Notes: generated from the sequence alone by a model not told the origin. A DNA stretch of 64,000 nucleotides from Acidobacteriota bacterium (GCA_013289825.1 JABCZF010000012.1:57863-121862); one strand, 5' to 3'. Shown: positions 9,936 to 18,496, counted from the stretch's first letter. Program-made: numbers and translations.

Positions 9936-10615
9936 ATGAAAGCCTTCTGCTTGTCGAAGACGAAGAAGCTCTGCGAATGACTCTTGGTGATCGTCTGCGA
10001 AGCGCCGGGTACGTCGTTGACCTCGCCGCGGACGGTGAGCAAGGATTTGAAAAAGCCACCACTCTTCCTTTCGATCTAGTCATTCTGGATATCATGCTGC
10101 CGCGATCGAACGGTCTCGACGTTTGCCGGGGAATCCGTTCCGCCGGATTGGCCACTCCCGTTCTCCTGTTGACGGCTCGCGGCCAAACCTCAGAAAAGGT
10201 ACTCGGCTTTAAATTGGGAGCCGATGACTACGTCACCAAGCCATTTGACACCACCGAACTACTAGCGCGCATCGAAGCACTATTGCGGCGCACCGCGTCC
10301 CATTCCGGCAAGGGTTTTCTCCGGATTGGTTCCGTCTTGGTAGACTTTCGGGGCACTAAGGTCACTCGCGACGGCCTGCCCGTCTACGTCACCTCTCGCG
10401 AATTCCAGCTTTTGCGTTACCTGGCAGAAAATGCAGGAAAAACTCTTTCCAGGGATCTGCTTCTCCGCGAGGTGTGGGGTTATGAGATCGGCACGTTCAC
10501 GCGCACCGTCGACGTGCACATCGCCAGCCTCCGCCAAAAGTTAGAGGAGGCCCCCAGGAAACCGAAGCTCATTGTTACCGTCCCCGGGTTCGGTTATAGG
10601 CTAGAGATTTCCTGA
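9932..10615 (+). CDS. OmpR/PhoB-type response regulator
   Basis: This is a 227-residue regulator. The receiver domain holds the acidic pair VEDEE near the start, the phospho-acceptor in LVILDIMLP (Asp ~53) and the conserved Lys in YVTKPF (Lys ~103). The C-terminal winged helix contains LTSRE-like VTSREFQLLRYLAEN, RTVDVHIASLRQKLE and VTVPGFGYRLE, standard for DNA-binding OmpR-type regulators such as CusR or PhoB. Its ATG overlaps the kinase stop by four bases, so kinase and regulator are translationally coupled partners. It probably controls the copper/porin block upstream, but no binding site was recognised. Confidence 0.93.
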   Translation: MNESLLLVEDEEALRMTLGDRLRSAGYVVDLAADGEQGFEKATTLPFDLVILDIMLPRSNGLDVCRGIRSAGLATPVLLLTARGQTSEKVLGFKLGADDYVTKPFDTTELLARIEALLRRTASHSGKGFLRIGSVLVDFRGTKVTRDGLPVYVTSREFQLLRYLAENAGKTLSRDLLLREVWGYEIGTFTRTVDVHIASLRQKLEEAPRKPKLIVTVPGFGYRLEIS

Positions 10616-10621
10616 CCAGCA

Positions 10622-10636
10622 CGGGCTTCCTGCCCG
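10622..10636 (+). terminator. Weak hairpin after the response regulator
   Basis: CGGGC-TTCCT-GCCCG lies 7 bases after the regulator stop, between this gene and a gene on the other strand that ends at 10651. The stem is only five pairs and no T-run follows, so it is a weak terminator candidate. Confidence 0.3.
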
Positions 10637-10650
10637 GAACCGGGCTCGTC

Positions 10651-11037
10651 CTATCGCTTCTTCATAAGCCCCAGTACTTGCTTAACCCTTTCGTACTCCT
10701 TTTTTGTATACCAGGCGGGTGCATAGTCATTCAAAAGCTTGTACATTTCCGTTAACACGGCAGCCACCCGTTCCCCGCCGCCGCCCTGGGCGTTTACGAT
10801 TCTTCTTTGATGAGCTTCGGTAAACCACGTTGGAGCATAGCTCTCCAAAAGGCCTTGAATCTCCCGGAGGGCTGTCGCAAGTTCCGCGCTTTTCGGCGCG
10901 GAATGCACAATAGCGTCGTGCCTCTTTCGGTGAACGCGCTGCTCTTCGTTTTGGGGTTGTTTGTGGAGCACCGGATTACGTCTTTTTGCCCAATCCGCGC
11001 ACGGGACGATGACGGTCTGCGCCCGGTTTGCGCGCAA
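10651..11037 (-). CDS. Hypothetical protein with a duplicated YAPxW(F/Y)T motif
   Basis: The frame encodes up to 128 residues. Two homologous halves are visible: IQGLLESYAPTWFTEAHQRR and, about 45 residues on, MYKLLNDYAPAWYTKKEYER. Each has a Leu-rich helix, a YAP-W-Y/F-T turn and a second helix. The internal duplication on this strand supports a real gene, whereas the opposing frame shows no such order. The first ~43 residues look non-conserved, so GTG at 10908 could be the true start. No signal peptide, no catalytic motif and no recognised family. It converges with the response-regulator gene. Confidence 0.55.
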   Translation of the reverse strand: MRANRAQTVIVPCADWAKRRNPVLHKQPQNEEQRVHRKRHDAIVHSAPKSAELATALREIQGLLESYAPTWFTEAHQRRIVNAQGGGGERVAAVLTEMYKLLNDYAPAWYTKKEYERVKQVLGLMKKR

Positions 11038-11732
11038 CTCTCTTCTCTTGCTGAGGTTCCCTATATCCGCCTTGCATCACATTATGATAAGAGTACATTA
11101 ATTGGCGCTCTTCGGGCCATAATGCGTCTCTTTGGCGACCGTCCGAGTACTGCTTACTTTCGAAGGGTCGCGGCTTCAGATAAAAATCCAGGATTCAATG
11201 GCGGGAGTTGTGCTGGGGTCAACGCCGATGGCCAGGTGTTTGGAACCTTACTGAATGAGTCGTACTTGGATTCCATACCCCCTCAGCAGACTATCGCACA
11301 GATAACGCGTGGGCTCAAGGGGTAACCAAACGTAAACGTACCTTCGGTTTTTCCTGCGTTCTAACCCTCACGTATCGTTAGGTTTCGGCCTCGATCTTGC
11401 AGGTCTAGTTGATTTTGCACAAGGACGTAGATAGGCGATAAGCAAGACGATGTAACGTGGTCTCCAAATTACTCCAGGCCCGACGAAAGCTCCTTTTTTA
11501 GGATGGCCTGCCTTAACGGGACCAATTCCATCCGGCGTTTAACGCCTTTTCGGCTTTACGATGTTCCTTTGAGCACCGTAAAGGCGGAAAGAAGCGGGCA
11601 TGGTGGTGGCCTTCCGGGTATTCTGTGCTGGGTCGCATGGCGCCGTGAACAGGCCATCGTTGCCTATTCCTTCCACCGCTGCCACCTTGGCGCATGAGAA
11701 GCCAGCTAGACTTCACGTTGGAGACATAGTCC
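11038..11732. other. Intergenic stretch without a supported gene
   Basis: An opposing + frame covers part of this stretch to 11325 but has no ribosome site and no recognisable motif. Nothing else convincing is seen. The promoter of the next gene should lie in the last 200 bases. Confidence 0.4.
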
Positions 11733-12662
11733 ATGAGACTCTCGAGACGAGCGGTGGCGATGTTCTTAGCTTGTTCTTGCGCGTCTGTAGTTTGTGGTCA
11801 GGAACGAAAGACTGCCAACCTCGCGGCAGCTCCGCCGAATCTTTTGCTCTTACTTCATCAGGAAGTTCCATCAGACCGGAGCGCCCAGAGAAGCAGACTC
11901 GAAGCGATGTTCTCTCGTGCCTGTGACCGCCTGGATGCCCCAAGTTTCTGGATTAGCGTGCAATCGTTATCTGGTTCGCGGGACGTGCTCTTCTTGCATC
12001 CGCTCGACTCCTTCCAGCAGTGGGAACAGTCGCGCGCCGACTGGGTTCAGTTTTATGCCGCGCATCTCGACATTTCCAGGTTCCAGGAAGAAATCGACGC
12101 CTTGGGAGTCAGTGAGCGCGTCTCTCTTGCGGTGCGCCGCGACGACCTGGGCTACTTGGCCGGTGGCATCGACCTTTCCGAAATGCGTTTTCTCCGCACC
12201 ATCGAAGTCCATCTCTTTCCGGGGCATGAGGGCAGTTTTATTGAGAGCCTCAAGATTCTCGCGGATGCCTTGGCTAAGATCCAAGCGGACATCCCGTGGG
12301 TCGTCTATCAGGTGAAAATCGGAGAACCTACGCCGGCCTTTGTCATTTTTGTCCCCATGTCGACACTCGCTGTTAACGACGACATTTTCTCGTGGGAGCA
12401 GGACTTGCCGGGTGCCGAAGGTGAGGATACAGCAGAACACTTGCAGCAGATGGCGCGCGAGTCTTTGGCCAACACGGAGAGCCATCTGTATCTCGTGCGC
12501 CCGGATATGTCGCACGTCTCGCATGAGTTTAGCGATGGCGATCCGAATTTTTGGAGGCCCGGAATCGCGTCGGACCCGAAGCCTGAGCCCAAGCCTGATC
12601 CAAAACCTCCGAAGAAAGCTACACCGGAAAGGAAAAGCGCCCCGCCCAATAGCTCGCTTTAA
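11733..12662 (+). CDS. Secreted hypothetical protein with Pro/Lys-rich tail
   Basis: This is a 309-residue protein whose ATG follows GGAGACATAGTCC. A signal peptide (AVAMFLACSCASVVCGQE) leads a mixed alpha/beta region with phrases such as LLLLLHQEVPSDR, FWISVQSLSGSRDVLFLHPL and SHLYLVRPDMSHVS. It looks like two copies of a dimeric alpha/beta-barrel (ABM-like) fold, each with a strand-helix-strand pattern, but this is judged only from sequence rhythm. The last 40 residues are low-complexity (DPKPEPKPDPKPPKK). No enzyme motif is seen. It stands alone upstream of the pilus genes. Confidence 0.65.
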   Translation: MRLSRRAVAMFLACSCASVVCGQERKTANLAAAPPNLLLLLHQEVPSDRSAQRSRLEAMFSRACDRLDAPSFWISVQSLSGSRDVLFLHPLDSFQQWEQSRADWVQFYAAHLDISRFQEEIDALGVSERVSLAVRRDDLGYLAGGIDLSEMRFLRTIEVHLFPGHEGSFIESLKILADALAKIQADIPWVVYQVKIGEPTPAFVIFVPMSTLAVNDDIFSWEQDLPGAEGEDTAEHLQQMARESLANTESHLYLVRPDMSHVSHEFSDGDPNFWRPGIASDPKPEPKPDPKPPKKATPERKSAPPNSSL

Positions 12663-12874
12663 GCAGGGCAAGTGACCGCGCCGAATAAGGTAAACTGTGC
12701 CGAGGCCTTCACTAGGTCGGCTATTAGCCAGCAGCTCTCTCGGGCCCATTTCCGCGGCGACGCGACTCGTTGCTCCTGGCGCCTGGCCAAGCGCGTTTCC
12801 CGTTTCGGCCGAAAGACCGGCCGAGATTCACTTTGTTGGTTCTTTTGTACGTGAAATTTCGCAGGGGAGTCTCT

Positions 12875-13852
12875 TTGACTAGCCCGTTCGGAATCGTCGA
12901 CCGCATATCCAAGAACCCACTGGTGCGCCGGATGGCCACCTGGATGGATGCCATGGCACATCCGCCCTTGGCGATTGAAATCAGCTTTGACCGCCTGGCC
13001 GCTGTTCGATTCGGCCGTTCCGGTTCCATCGAGGACTTTGTGGTCGAGCCTCTGCCGGCGGGTGCCATTCTTCCCTCGGCCGTTGAAACCAATTTAGTTG
13101 ACGTCACCCACGTGAAGGCCGCTCTAGAAAGTGTCTCGAAACGACTACATGGCCAGGACCAGGACGTCACGCTGCTGCTTCCCGATCCGGTCATCCGCGT
13201 TTTTGTTCAACATTTTGACGAATTTCCCCGCTCGCCCGAGGAAGCCATTCCCATGCTGCGATGGAAACTCAAAAAGAGCGTGCCCTTCGCCATCGATGAA
13301 ACGATCATCTCCTACATGCGCCAGAGTCCCCGTGAAAACGGAGTGAATGTGGTTACCGCCCTCGCCAGACAAACCACGGTGCGCGAATACCATGCGCTCG
13401 CCGAGTCGGTTGGTCTGCACGCCGGTGTTATTCTAAACTCCTCGCTGGCTGCGATTGCCCTCCTCGAAGGTGAAGCACCCGCCCTGATGGCCCGGGTCTC
13501 AGGCGCTTTCCTGACCACTGCCATTGTTCAGGGAGGGGTACTGTGCGCGTATCGCTGCGTGGAATTGCCCGCGCAGGGCCAGGATTTAACCCCTAAAATG
13601 CTACTTGATGAGATTTTTCCAGTTGCCGCGTACTATCAGGACCATTGGCACGCCGGTGTTCAATCCGTGCGCCTTGCGGGGCTCCGCGAGCGGGTCTCAG
13701 AATTCGCTGGACTGCTTGAGGAGGAATTCCATTGTCCCGTTCAATCACTGCTATCCTCCGCGCGTTCCGCGGGATTGCTTCCTGAATTCGCCTCCGCTCT
13801 TGTCTCCAGTGAACTCGACGGTTTGGCAGGCTGGACGTTGCATCGTGCCTAG
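12875..13852 (+). CDS. pilM: PilM-like actin-fold ATPase of type IV pilus assembly
   Basis: About 325 residues from TTG 12875, which lies five bases after GGGGAG; GTG 12851 has no such site. The protein has PilM-type phrases: LAIEISFDRLAAVRFGRSG at the nucleotide-binding start, LLLPDPVIRVFVQHFDEFP, and LRWKLKKSVPFAIDE. PilM is a cytoplasmic FtsA-like protein that binds the PilN N-terminus under the inner membrane. The three following genes have the size and topology of PilN, PilO and PilP in the usual order. Similarity is moderate and the protein may be a divergent PilM used for a type II secretion-like assembly. Confidence 0.75.
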   Translation: MTSPFGIVDRISKNPLVRRMATWMDAMAHPPLAIEISFDRLAAVRFGRSGSIEDFVVEPLPAGAILPSAVETNLVDVTHVKAALESVSKRLHGQDQDVTLLLPDPVIRVFVQHFDEFPRSPEEAIPMLRWKLKKSVPFAIDETIISYMRQSPRENGVNVVTALARQTTVREYHALAESVGLHAGVILNSSLAAIALLEGEAPALMARVSGAFLTTAIVQGGVLCAYRCVELPAQGQDLTPKMLLDEIFPVAAYYQDHWHAGVQSVRLAGLRERVSEFAGLLEEEFHCPVQSLLSSARSAGLLPEFASALVSSELDGLAGWTLHRA

Positions 13853-13888
13853 TTTCCTCAAATATCCAAAAAGGAATTCTCTAGAACC

Positions 13889-14455
13889 ATGAGAGTGCGA
13901 CTTAACCTGGCCATCACCCCTCTTGAATTGCACCGCCGCTTTCTGGTGTATTTCGGCGCGGCTTGTGCCTTTTCCGCTCTATTATTCCTTCTTCTAGGCT
14001 CGAAAATTTATCATCTACGGAAAGCTGAATTCGCTTTCCGCGCTCAGAGTGAGAAAGCAGCCTCCGAAATTCGTCTCCTCAACTCTCAGCGCCAGGAATT
14101 GGACGCGTTCTTTTCTCGCCCCGAAAACGCCAAACTCTATGACCGCGCCGCTTTCGCCAATACCATTATTGATGCGCGCAGTTTCAACTGGACACGCATG
14201 TTTATGGATCTCGAGACGGTCCTGCCGCAAGGTGCTCGTGTACTCAATATCGAACCCAAACAACTGAATGGACAAGTGGCGGTAAAAATGAGCATCGGCG
14301 TGACGGATGACCAGGTTAAGGGCAAATTTCTAACGGCCTTCGAGCATTCCGATGTCTTTTCACATTTGCAGTTGAGCAGCGTCCGTAACGACGACCGCCA
14401 AGGTGGCGCCGGCAGTTTAGTTCTTGAACTAACCTTTATTTATTCGAGGGCTTGA
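13889..14455 (+). CDS. pilN: PilN-like bitopic inner-membrane protein
   Basis: This is a 188-residue protein, with ATG 13889 following an AAGGAATT site. It has a short cytoplasmic N-terminus (MRVRLNLAITPLELHRRF), one membrane helix (FGAACAFSALLFLLLGSKIY), a coiled-coil stretch rich in Arg/Glu/Ser and a C-terminal ferredoxin-like region containing LETVLPQGARVLNIEPKQ, typical of PilN. In characterised systems PilN pairs with PilO in the periplasm and contacts PilM. Its stop shares one base with the pilO ATG. Confidence 0.8.
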   Translation: MRVRLNLAITPLELHRRFLVYFGAACAFSALLFLLLGSKIYHLRKAEFAFRAQSEKAASEIRLLNSQRQELDAFFSRPENAKLYDRAAFANTIIDARSFNWTRMFMDLETVLPQGARVLNIEPKQLNGQVAVKMSIGVTDDQVKGKFLTAFEHSDVFSHLQLSSVRNDDRQGGAGSLVLELTFIYSRA

Positions 14456-15018
14456 TGGCTCGCCACTTTCGTTCGACGAAGATTATTCTGATGGCCTTGT
14501 TTACTTTTTTGGCGCTCTCGGATGCCTCCATGATCGTGTATCTGTTCGACTCCGCATCTTCAAGCCTCTCCCCGCAGCAGAAGCTTGCCGCTCAAGACGC
14601 TCAAATCAAGCTGCTCCAGGCGGACGTAGCTCGGGCGCGCGCCATTCGGCTAAGTATGCCTGGGACGAAAGCTGATTGTGACCGCTTTGATGATTCTCTT
14701 CCACTCGCTCGCCAGGGCTACTCCGTAATTACCACCGAGTTTGAGCAATTGGGCCGAGAGTCGGGATTGCAAATCTCTTCGCTGGACTTCCGTCCCATCG
14801 ACCTTGCCGCCAGGGGCATGACCGAACTCGCTGTGGACGTAAAAGTGGCGGGTACCTACAAGAGTGTAGTGCGGTTTATCAATGGTGTGCAGCGCTCACA
14901 CAATTATTACGTTCTCGATACTCTTTCTCTCGCCAAAGACACTGCAGGCACCCCTGGCTCGACAGGAACCGTTAATGTCGATTTGCACCTGAAATCGTAC
15001 TTTAAAGGCGCTACATGA
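14455..15018 (+). CDS. pilO: PilO-like bitopic inner-membrane protein
   Basis: This is a 187-residue protein. ATG 14455 overlaps the pilN stop by one base. One membrane helix (IILMALFTFLALSDASMIVYLF) is followed by a coiled coil with Gln/Ala-rich heptads and a ferredoxin-like domain. It has the PilO-type phrases FEQLGRESGLQISSLDF and VRFINGVQRSHNYYVLD, the latter matching the strand near the dimer interface of PilO homologues. Its stop overlaps the next ATG by four bases. The role would be periplasmic alignment of the pilus machine. Confidence 0.8.
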   Translation: MARHFRSTKIILMALFTFLALSDASMIVYLFDSASSSLSPQQKLAAQDAQIKLLQADVARARAIRLSMPGTKADCDRFDDSLPLARQGYSVITTEFEQLGRESGLQISSLDFRPIDLAARGMTELAVDVKVAGTYKSVVRFINGVQRSHNYYVLDTLSLAKDTAGTPGSTGTVNVDLHLKSYFKGAT

Positions 15019-15563
15019 CCAAAAAGGTCAAGATCGAATCCGGCGCACTTTCGGTTCTCTTATTGATTGCTGTCCTGATTTGGGTTTTTCACTTTCGCTC
15101 CGCCCCAGCTTCCCAGAGCTCGGCTCTTTCCGTCGTCGCCAACTATAAGGCTATGGCCGTCGAAAACCCGCATGTTCACTGGGACCGCCTTGTGGAAGCT
15201 CAGCAAACGGAATACCAGACCGTCGGCCGTGATATTTTTACTGGGGGGCTTCCGCCGCCTCCCGTTCCCGTTCCCGTTCAAGTTCCTCAAGTGGAGGTCC
15301 ACGATACGCCGCCTCCGCCTCCGCCGCCTCCTCCTCCTGCTCGCCTTCCGCTGAAATATTTTGGCTACGGGACTTTAGAGTCTGGTCCCGGTCGCCGCGC
15401 TTTCCTCACCGACGGCGATGCCGTTTATATTGTCGCCGAGGGCGACACCGTTTTAGGCCGCTTTCGGGTCATAAGAATCACACATTCGAGTCTCGAGTTT
15501 GAAGAACTGCTTACTAGCCGCCACGGTGTCACCGTTCTTGAGGAGCAGCGTAGCGCGCCTTAG
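15015..15563 (+). CDS. pilP: PilP-like periplasmic protein with polyproline linker
   Basis: This is a 182-residue protein starting inside the pilO stop (ATGA). An N-terminal membrane helix (ALSVLLLIAVLIWVFHF) replaces the lipoprotein signal of classical PilP. A long Pro-rich linker (VPVPVQVPQVEVHDTPPPPP and more) precedes a C-terminal beta domain with LKYFGYGTLESGPGRRAFL and GDTVLGRFRVIRITHSSLE, which resembles the PilP/GspC homology region that contacts the secretin. It closes the operon; the expected secretin gene pilQ does not follow, and the DNA after it is degraded. Confidence 0.7.
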   Translation: MTKKVKIESGALSVLLLIAVLIWVFHFRSAPASQSSALSVVANYKAMAVENPHVHWDRLVEAQQTEYQTVGRDIFTGGLPPPPVPVPVQVPQVEVHDTPPPPPPPPPPARLPLKYFGYGTLESGPGRRAFLTDGDAVYIVAEGDTVLGRFRVIRITHSSLEFEELLTSRHGVTVLEEQRSAP

Positions 15564-15599
15564 CCTCACTTGGGAATCGCTTATCGGATCGCTCACCTC

Positions 15600-15900
15600 T
15601 GATGTCGCCTGCGAGGGTCTGCCCGGAGCCAGGAGCCATGAGCTAAACGGGGCGGCGGCGTGTGGTTCCAAAGTCGGCTTCCTTAGTTGTTGAATGAGAA
15701 ACAAAGAATTGCGCGAGAAGAAGACACAGAACGAAACGCCCCACCAGACAATCAGGGCGCTAGTAATTCCGAAAATCCAGGACTTGAAGGCCTTAGCAAA
15801 GAGAGGGAGAAGCTTCGGAAGCAGGCTATTGCTACGATTCCCACCAGTAGTAGAACGGCCAGAATCGGCACGTAGAAATCTATGCTGCTGAGTCCTTCGA
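15600..15900 (-). pseudogene. Possible broken two-helix membrane protein gene
   Basis: On the minus strand two strongly hydrophobic stretches occur in different frames: IDFYVPILAVLLLVGIVAIA and, after a shift, FKSWIFGITSALIVWWGVSF followed by LFLIQQLRKPTLEP. Joined by one frameshift they would make a small two-helix protein. No start codon with a site is seen in the first frame. I list it only as a possible remnant; the opposite strand reads worse here. Confidence 0.25.
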
Positions 15901-16690
15901 GAAGGCCCTTTGAATCCGAAGAACACGGAAATCCGTGGCCTTCAAGCTGCTATCTTGACGACCGCGGGCGACGCGCACAACTGGTCCGGCGATACCTCTC
16001 GAGCTCTGCACAACTATCGAGAAGCCTTTTGCATTCTTTCCCAACCTGAAACCGACGATCCCGGTAACGTCGACGGTCGTCTTCGCCCAGCGGGTGCCTC
16101 GAACGAAGTAGGATCAATGTTGGCGAGATTACATGACCTCACAGGGGGCAACGGCGATGTACCACAAGGCTCTGGCGCTCGCGCTACCCCAGGCGACGGC
16201 AAGCCATCCCAATGAACAAGCGCCCTATTCCTCTGCGGACTGCTACGCCGAATTCGGTGAGGCTGAGGCCATTCTGGCTACGGTCCGCGGACAATCACGC
16301 CGGAATCAGATTGCACACGGGACCAGGCCTATTCCTGATACGAGAGCAGCATGGGAGTTTGGAATGAGATCAAAGAACCGGGGTCGCTGAGTCCGGATGG
16401 GTTCGACCCTATTCCTCGACCCGGTCGTCACCCGGCAACTGGCGCGGTGCAAGCGTGCGCTCCTCGAGCTCGGAATGTCCTACCAACCAGTTGCGCAGCA
16501 AGATCCGTTTTGTAAATCACGGATTCGTCCGTTGACCTCGGCCGTGCCGCGGCGTCCGGATCGATGTAAAAAATGGTTACTACAGGCGACGCCGGCGCCT
16601 GGTACGAAAAGACTCTTCGTACATTGCAGCAGATTCCAAACCGGGGCGCAATCAGTCCCGATGGATTTCAAACTGTTGATATGCCCCGGG
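15880..16690 (+). pseudogene. Shredded TPR region of a Ser/Thr kinase-type protein
   Basis: TPR-like phrases appear in order but in changing frames: AAESFEKAL, then NPKNTEIRGLQAAILTTAGD and DTSRALHNYREAFCIL, then (shifted) AMYHKALALALPQATAS and ADCYAEFGEAEAILATVRGQ, then VWNEIKEPGSLSPDGFDPI and VTRQLARCKRALLELGM. This is the C-terminal TPR region seen in Acidobacteriota kinase-TPR proteins, which act as cytoplasmic/membrane signalling proteins. At least three frameshifts are needed, and the kinase domain is missing. A second partial copy of the tail, AGAWYEKTLRTLQQ with ISPDGFQTVD, follows at about 16580-16680, suggesting a decayed tandem pair. Confidence 0.7.
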
Positions 16691-17188
16691 TTCGCTGTAG
16701 TCAACACTCCTGATTCCACGTCCCACGGTTGGATGCTGAGGCCCGCGCCGACATACCGAGCAGCCGGGCCGAATTGCTTGCCTATGGCCGTTCGGACCTC
16801 GTCGCCTTTATTGCCTTGAAGTTCCTTCGCCAGTTTTGATCGACTTCGGAGAACGTCCCAAGGCCAAACTCGTGGATGCCTCCGTAGCCTTGCCACAATT
16901 CTCGAAGCACAAGGGGATCGTGGCTGCCAAGCAAATTGCAATAATTAAGCCGCGGACAAACGCTCCACGAGACCCTCCAAGGGTCTTCTAGTGGATCAGA
17001 TCAGTACAGTTTACGAGGGTCTACTGCAAACGAGAAACGAATGGAAATTAGATGCCGGCCAATTGGTACCCACACCTCAGGAATAGCGACGCGCATCACC
17101 CTCGAACGAGGTGCACCAGGTACGCCAAAGCCCTGGTCATTTCGAAAGCGCAAGCTCGCTGCGAATTGAGGAGGAGACGCAAGCCAAG
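16691..17188. other. Degraded stretch without an intact gene
   Basis: A short in-frame tail SSRAELLAYGRSDLVAFIAL ends near 16850 and looks like another protein remnant of unknown family. The rest, up to the toxin gene, has no convincing frame or hairpin. Confidence 0.35.
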
Positions 17189-17515
17189 CTAGTCGCAACC
17201 GAGGCTGAAGCGCAACGCTGCACAAATTTCCGCCATTCTTAGGGAACTGAGCTGTGCGACCCGCTTTCCCAGGCGATTCTCGGTGACGGTCACGACATTG
17301 TGCAGATTTACGACACAGTGCGTTTTCAAGCCATCATTCTCTGTGAGGCGAACCTCGGACGGCACGCCGCGAATCGTGGTCGTGATGGGGGCCACTGTAA
17401 CAGTGGATAGATAGGGAACGGCGCTATCGCGCGTGAGAACCACGACAGGCCGTTGCTTGTCAGGTGGAGCGAACTGGTAAAGCCGAACGTCCCCTCGGCT
17501 TATTCCGCTGGCCAT
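17189..17515 (-). CDS. mazF: MazF/PemK-type toxin
   Basis: This is a 108-residue type II toxin. It begins MASGISRGDVRLYQF and contains the family's RPVVVLTRDSAV and STVTVAPITTTIRG, then HCVVNLHNVVTV and a C-terminal helix with AEICAALRFSLG. MazF proteins are sequence-specific endoribonucleases; the N-terminal Arg-Gly-Asp-Val strand and the RPVVVL strand form their SH3-like core. ATG at 17515 lies inside the antitoxin gene, 16 bases before the antitoxin stop, a usual toxin-antitoxin arrangement. An ATG six codons upstream is less likely. It looks intact although the surrounding DNA is degraded. Confidence 0.88.
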   Translation of the reverse strand: MASGISRGDVRLYQFAPPDKQRPVVVLTRDSAVPYLSTVTVAPITTTIRGVPSEVRLTENDGLKTHCVVNLHNVVTVTENRLGKRVAQLSSLRMAEICAALRFSLGCD

Positions 17516-17733
17516 ACAGACTCCGCTTCCCACGCGCTTACCTCATCGCGGGACTGCCGCTGTTTGGAATAACCGGCGCGGTCGCGTTCCTCCCGATCGC
17601 GGATTTCTAATCGCCGCAGGTGCTCACGGAGAGCATCACGCACCAGGGCGGAGCGGTTCTGCTTGGTGCGACGGGCGGCCTGATCCGCTGCACGCAACAG
17701 CTTTTTGTCTAGTACGATCTGAACGATTTCCAT
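17500..17733 (-). CDS. Ribbon-helix-helix antitoxin partner of MazF
   Basis: This 77-residue protein begins MEIVQIVLDKKLLRAADQAA and continues RRTKQNRSALVRDALREHL, a ribbon-helix-helix DNA-binding domain with the usual N-terminal strand and two helices. An acidic/charged tail (DREERDRAGYSKQRQ and AWEAESVWPAE) would wrap the toxin. Antitoxins of this type repress their own operon together with the toxin. The palindromic site immediately upstream of the start (17735-17764) fits this. The gene overlaps the toxin gene by 16 bases. Confidence 0.85.
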   Translation of the reverse strand: MEIVQIVLDKKLLRAADQAARRTKQNRSALVRDALREHLRRLEIRDREERDRAGYSKQRQSRDEVSAWEAESVWPAE

Positions 17734-17734
17734 A

Positions 17735-17764
17735 TGTGGAGTCTACTCCACAGTGGAGTCCACA
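17735..17764. promoter_or_regulatory. Palindromic operator of the toxin-antitoxin pair
   Basis: One base upstream of the antitoxin start is TGTGGAGT-CT-ACTCCACA, a perfect 8-bp inverted repeat, followed directly by GTGGAGTCCACA, which repeats the half site GTGGAGT. Ribbon-helix-helix antitoxins bind such tandem half sites, so this is the likely autoregulatory operator. Confidence 0.7.
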
Positions 17765-17789
17765 AGCAAGAAAGGCGTGGCTACAGCGG

Positions 17790-18380
17790 CTACAGCAGGA
17801 ATCCGGTAACAATCACCTCTTCCAAAAGAGTACACAGAAGCTCCCGGCGATGGCGATCCGTGGTGGCAGGCGCGGTCCAGACTCTGTGCAGATCGGAACC
17901 GAGAGAGAGAATCTTCGTTTTCTCTTCCTCGCTCAGCGCGCGTGGACGGTGTCGTTCCCGCCGTTCGAGTTCCGCTTCTGCAGCGGCGAGATCGCGCAAG
18001 CGCTTTTCCTACTCGGTTTCAAGGCCGCGTGCTACGAGTCTGGTGTCGGGTTCAACGGCACGGCCTTGACGCTCGGCGCGTTCAGCTTCGTAGCGAGCAC
18101 GTTCCACCGCCAGGCGCCACTGACGAAGCGCCGCATCGTGGTCCCCTTCCAGTTGCTGTGTGGCCAACTGCGTCGCTTCCAGGGCCGCGGGTGTCAGCGG
18201 TTTGAGAAAAGCATCAACAACTGCTTGATCGATTTGGACGCCGCCGACGTTGAGACAGTACACTCTGTGCCCCTGAACGATATCCTTGCCGGCGCAATGA
18301 TAGCCAGGCGCCGTGTTTCTGCCGCGATAGTGGGTGTGCAGCCGGCGGCCACACTTTCCGCACGTGGCCGGGCAGCCATA
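17790..18380 (-). pseudogene. Serine recombinase C-terminal part with nonsense codon
   Basis: The minus strand encodes the zinc-ribbon and coiled-coil end of a large serine recombinase: CGKCGRRLHTHYRGRNTAPG, YHCAGKDIVQGHRVYCLNVG, then VARGLETE, stop, EKRLRDLAAAEAELERRERH and LLEEVIVTG. The stop at 18009-18011 is TAG in the same frame, exactly where the family has a Trp (TGG). The N-terminal resolvase domain is missing, and the C-terminus ends abruptly near the toxin-antitoxin operator. Such enzymes move integrative elements. It lies next to a tRNA-Gly fragment, so it may be left over from an integrated element. Confidence 0.8.
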
Positions 18381-18449
18381 GTGGCTCGGGCAGAGGCTTT
18401 GCGAATCCGCTAAGTGTCCCCAATGCGAGCATTTCAGACTTTGGTTCCT

Positions 18450-18496
18450 AGCTTCCCAAGTTTCGAACGTGGGTTCGATTCCCATCGCCCGCTCCA
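18450..18496 (+). repeat. 47-bp copy of the 3' half of tRNA-Gly (attachment-site-like)
   Basis: The sequence from AGCTTCCCAAG to the terminal CCA matches the intact tRNA-Gly at 43524-43570 with two differences. It starts in the anticodon arm and includes the whole T arm and acceptor 3' strand. This is the kind of repeat left when an element integrates into a tRNA gene. Weak similarity continues beyond CCA for about 40 bases. Confidence 0.85.

Noticed and set aside
10807..11325. 172-residue + frame opposite the duplicated-motif gene
   Set aside because: No ribosome site or domain, and its first half is antisense to a frame with a clear internal duplication.
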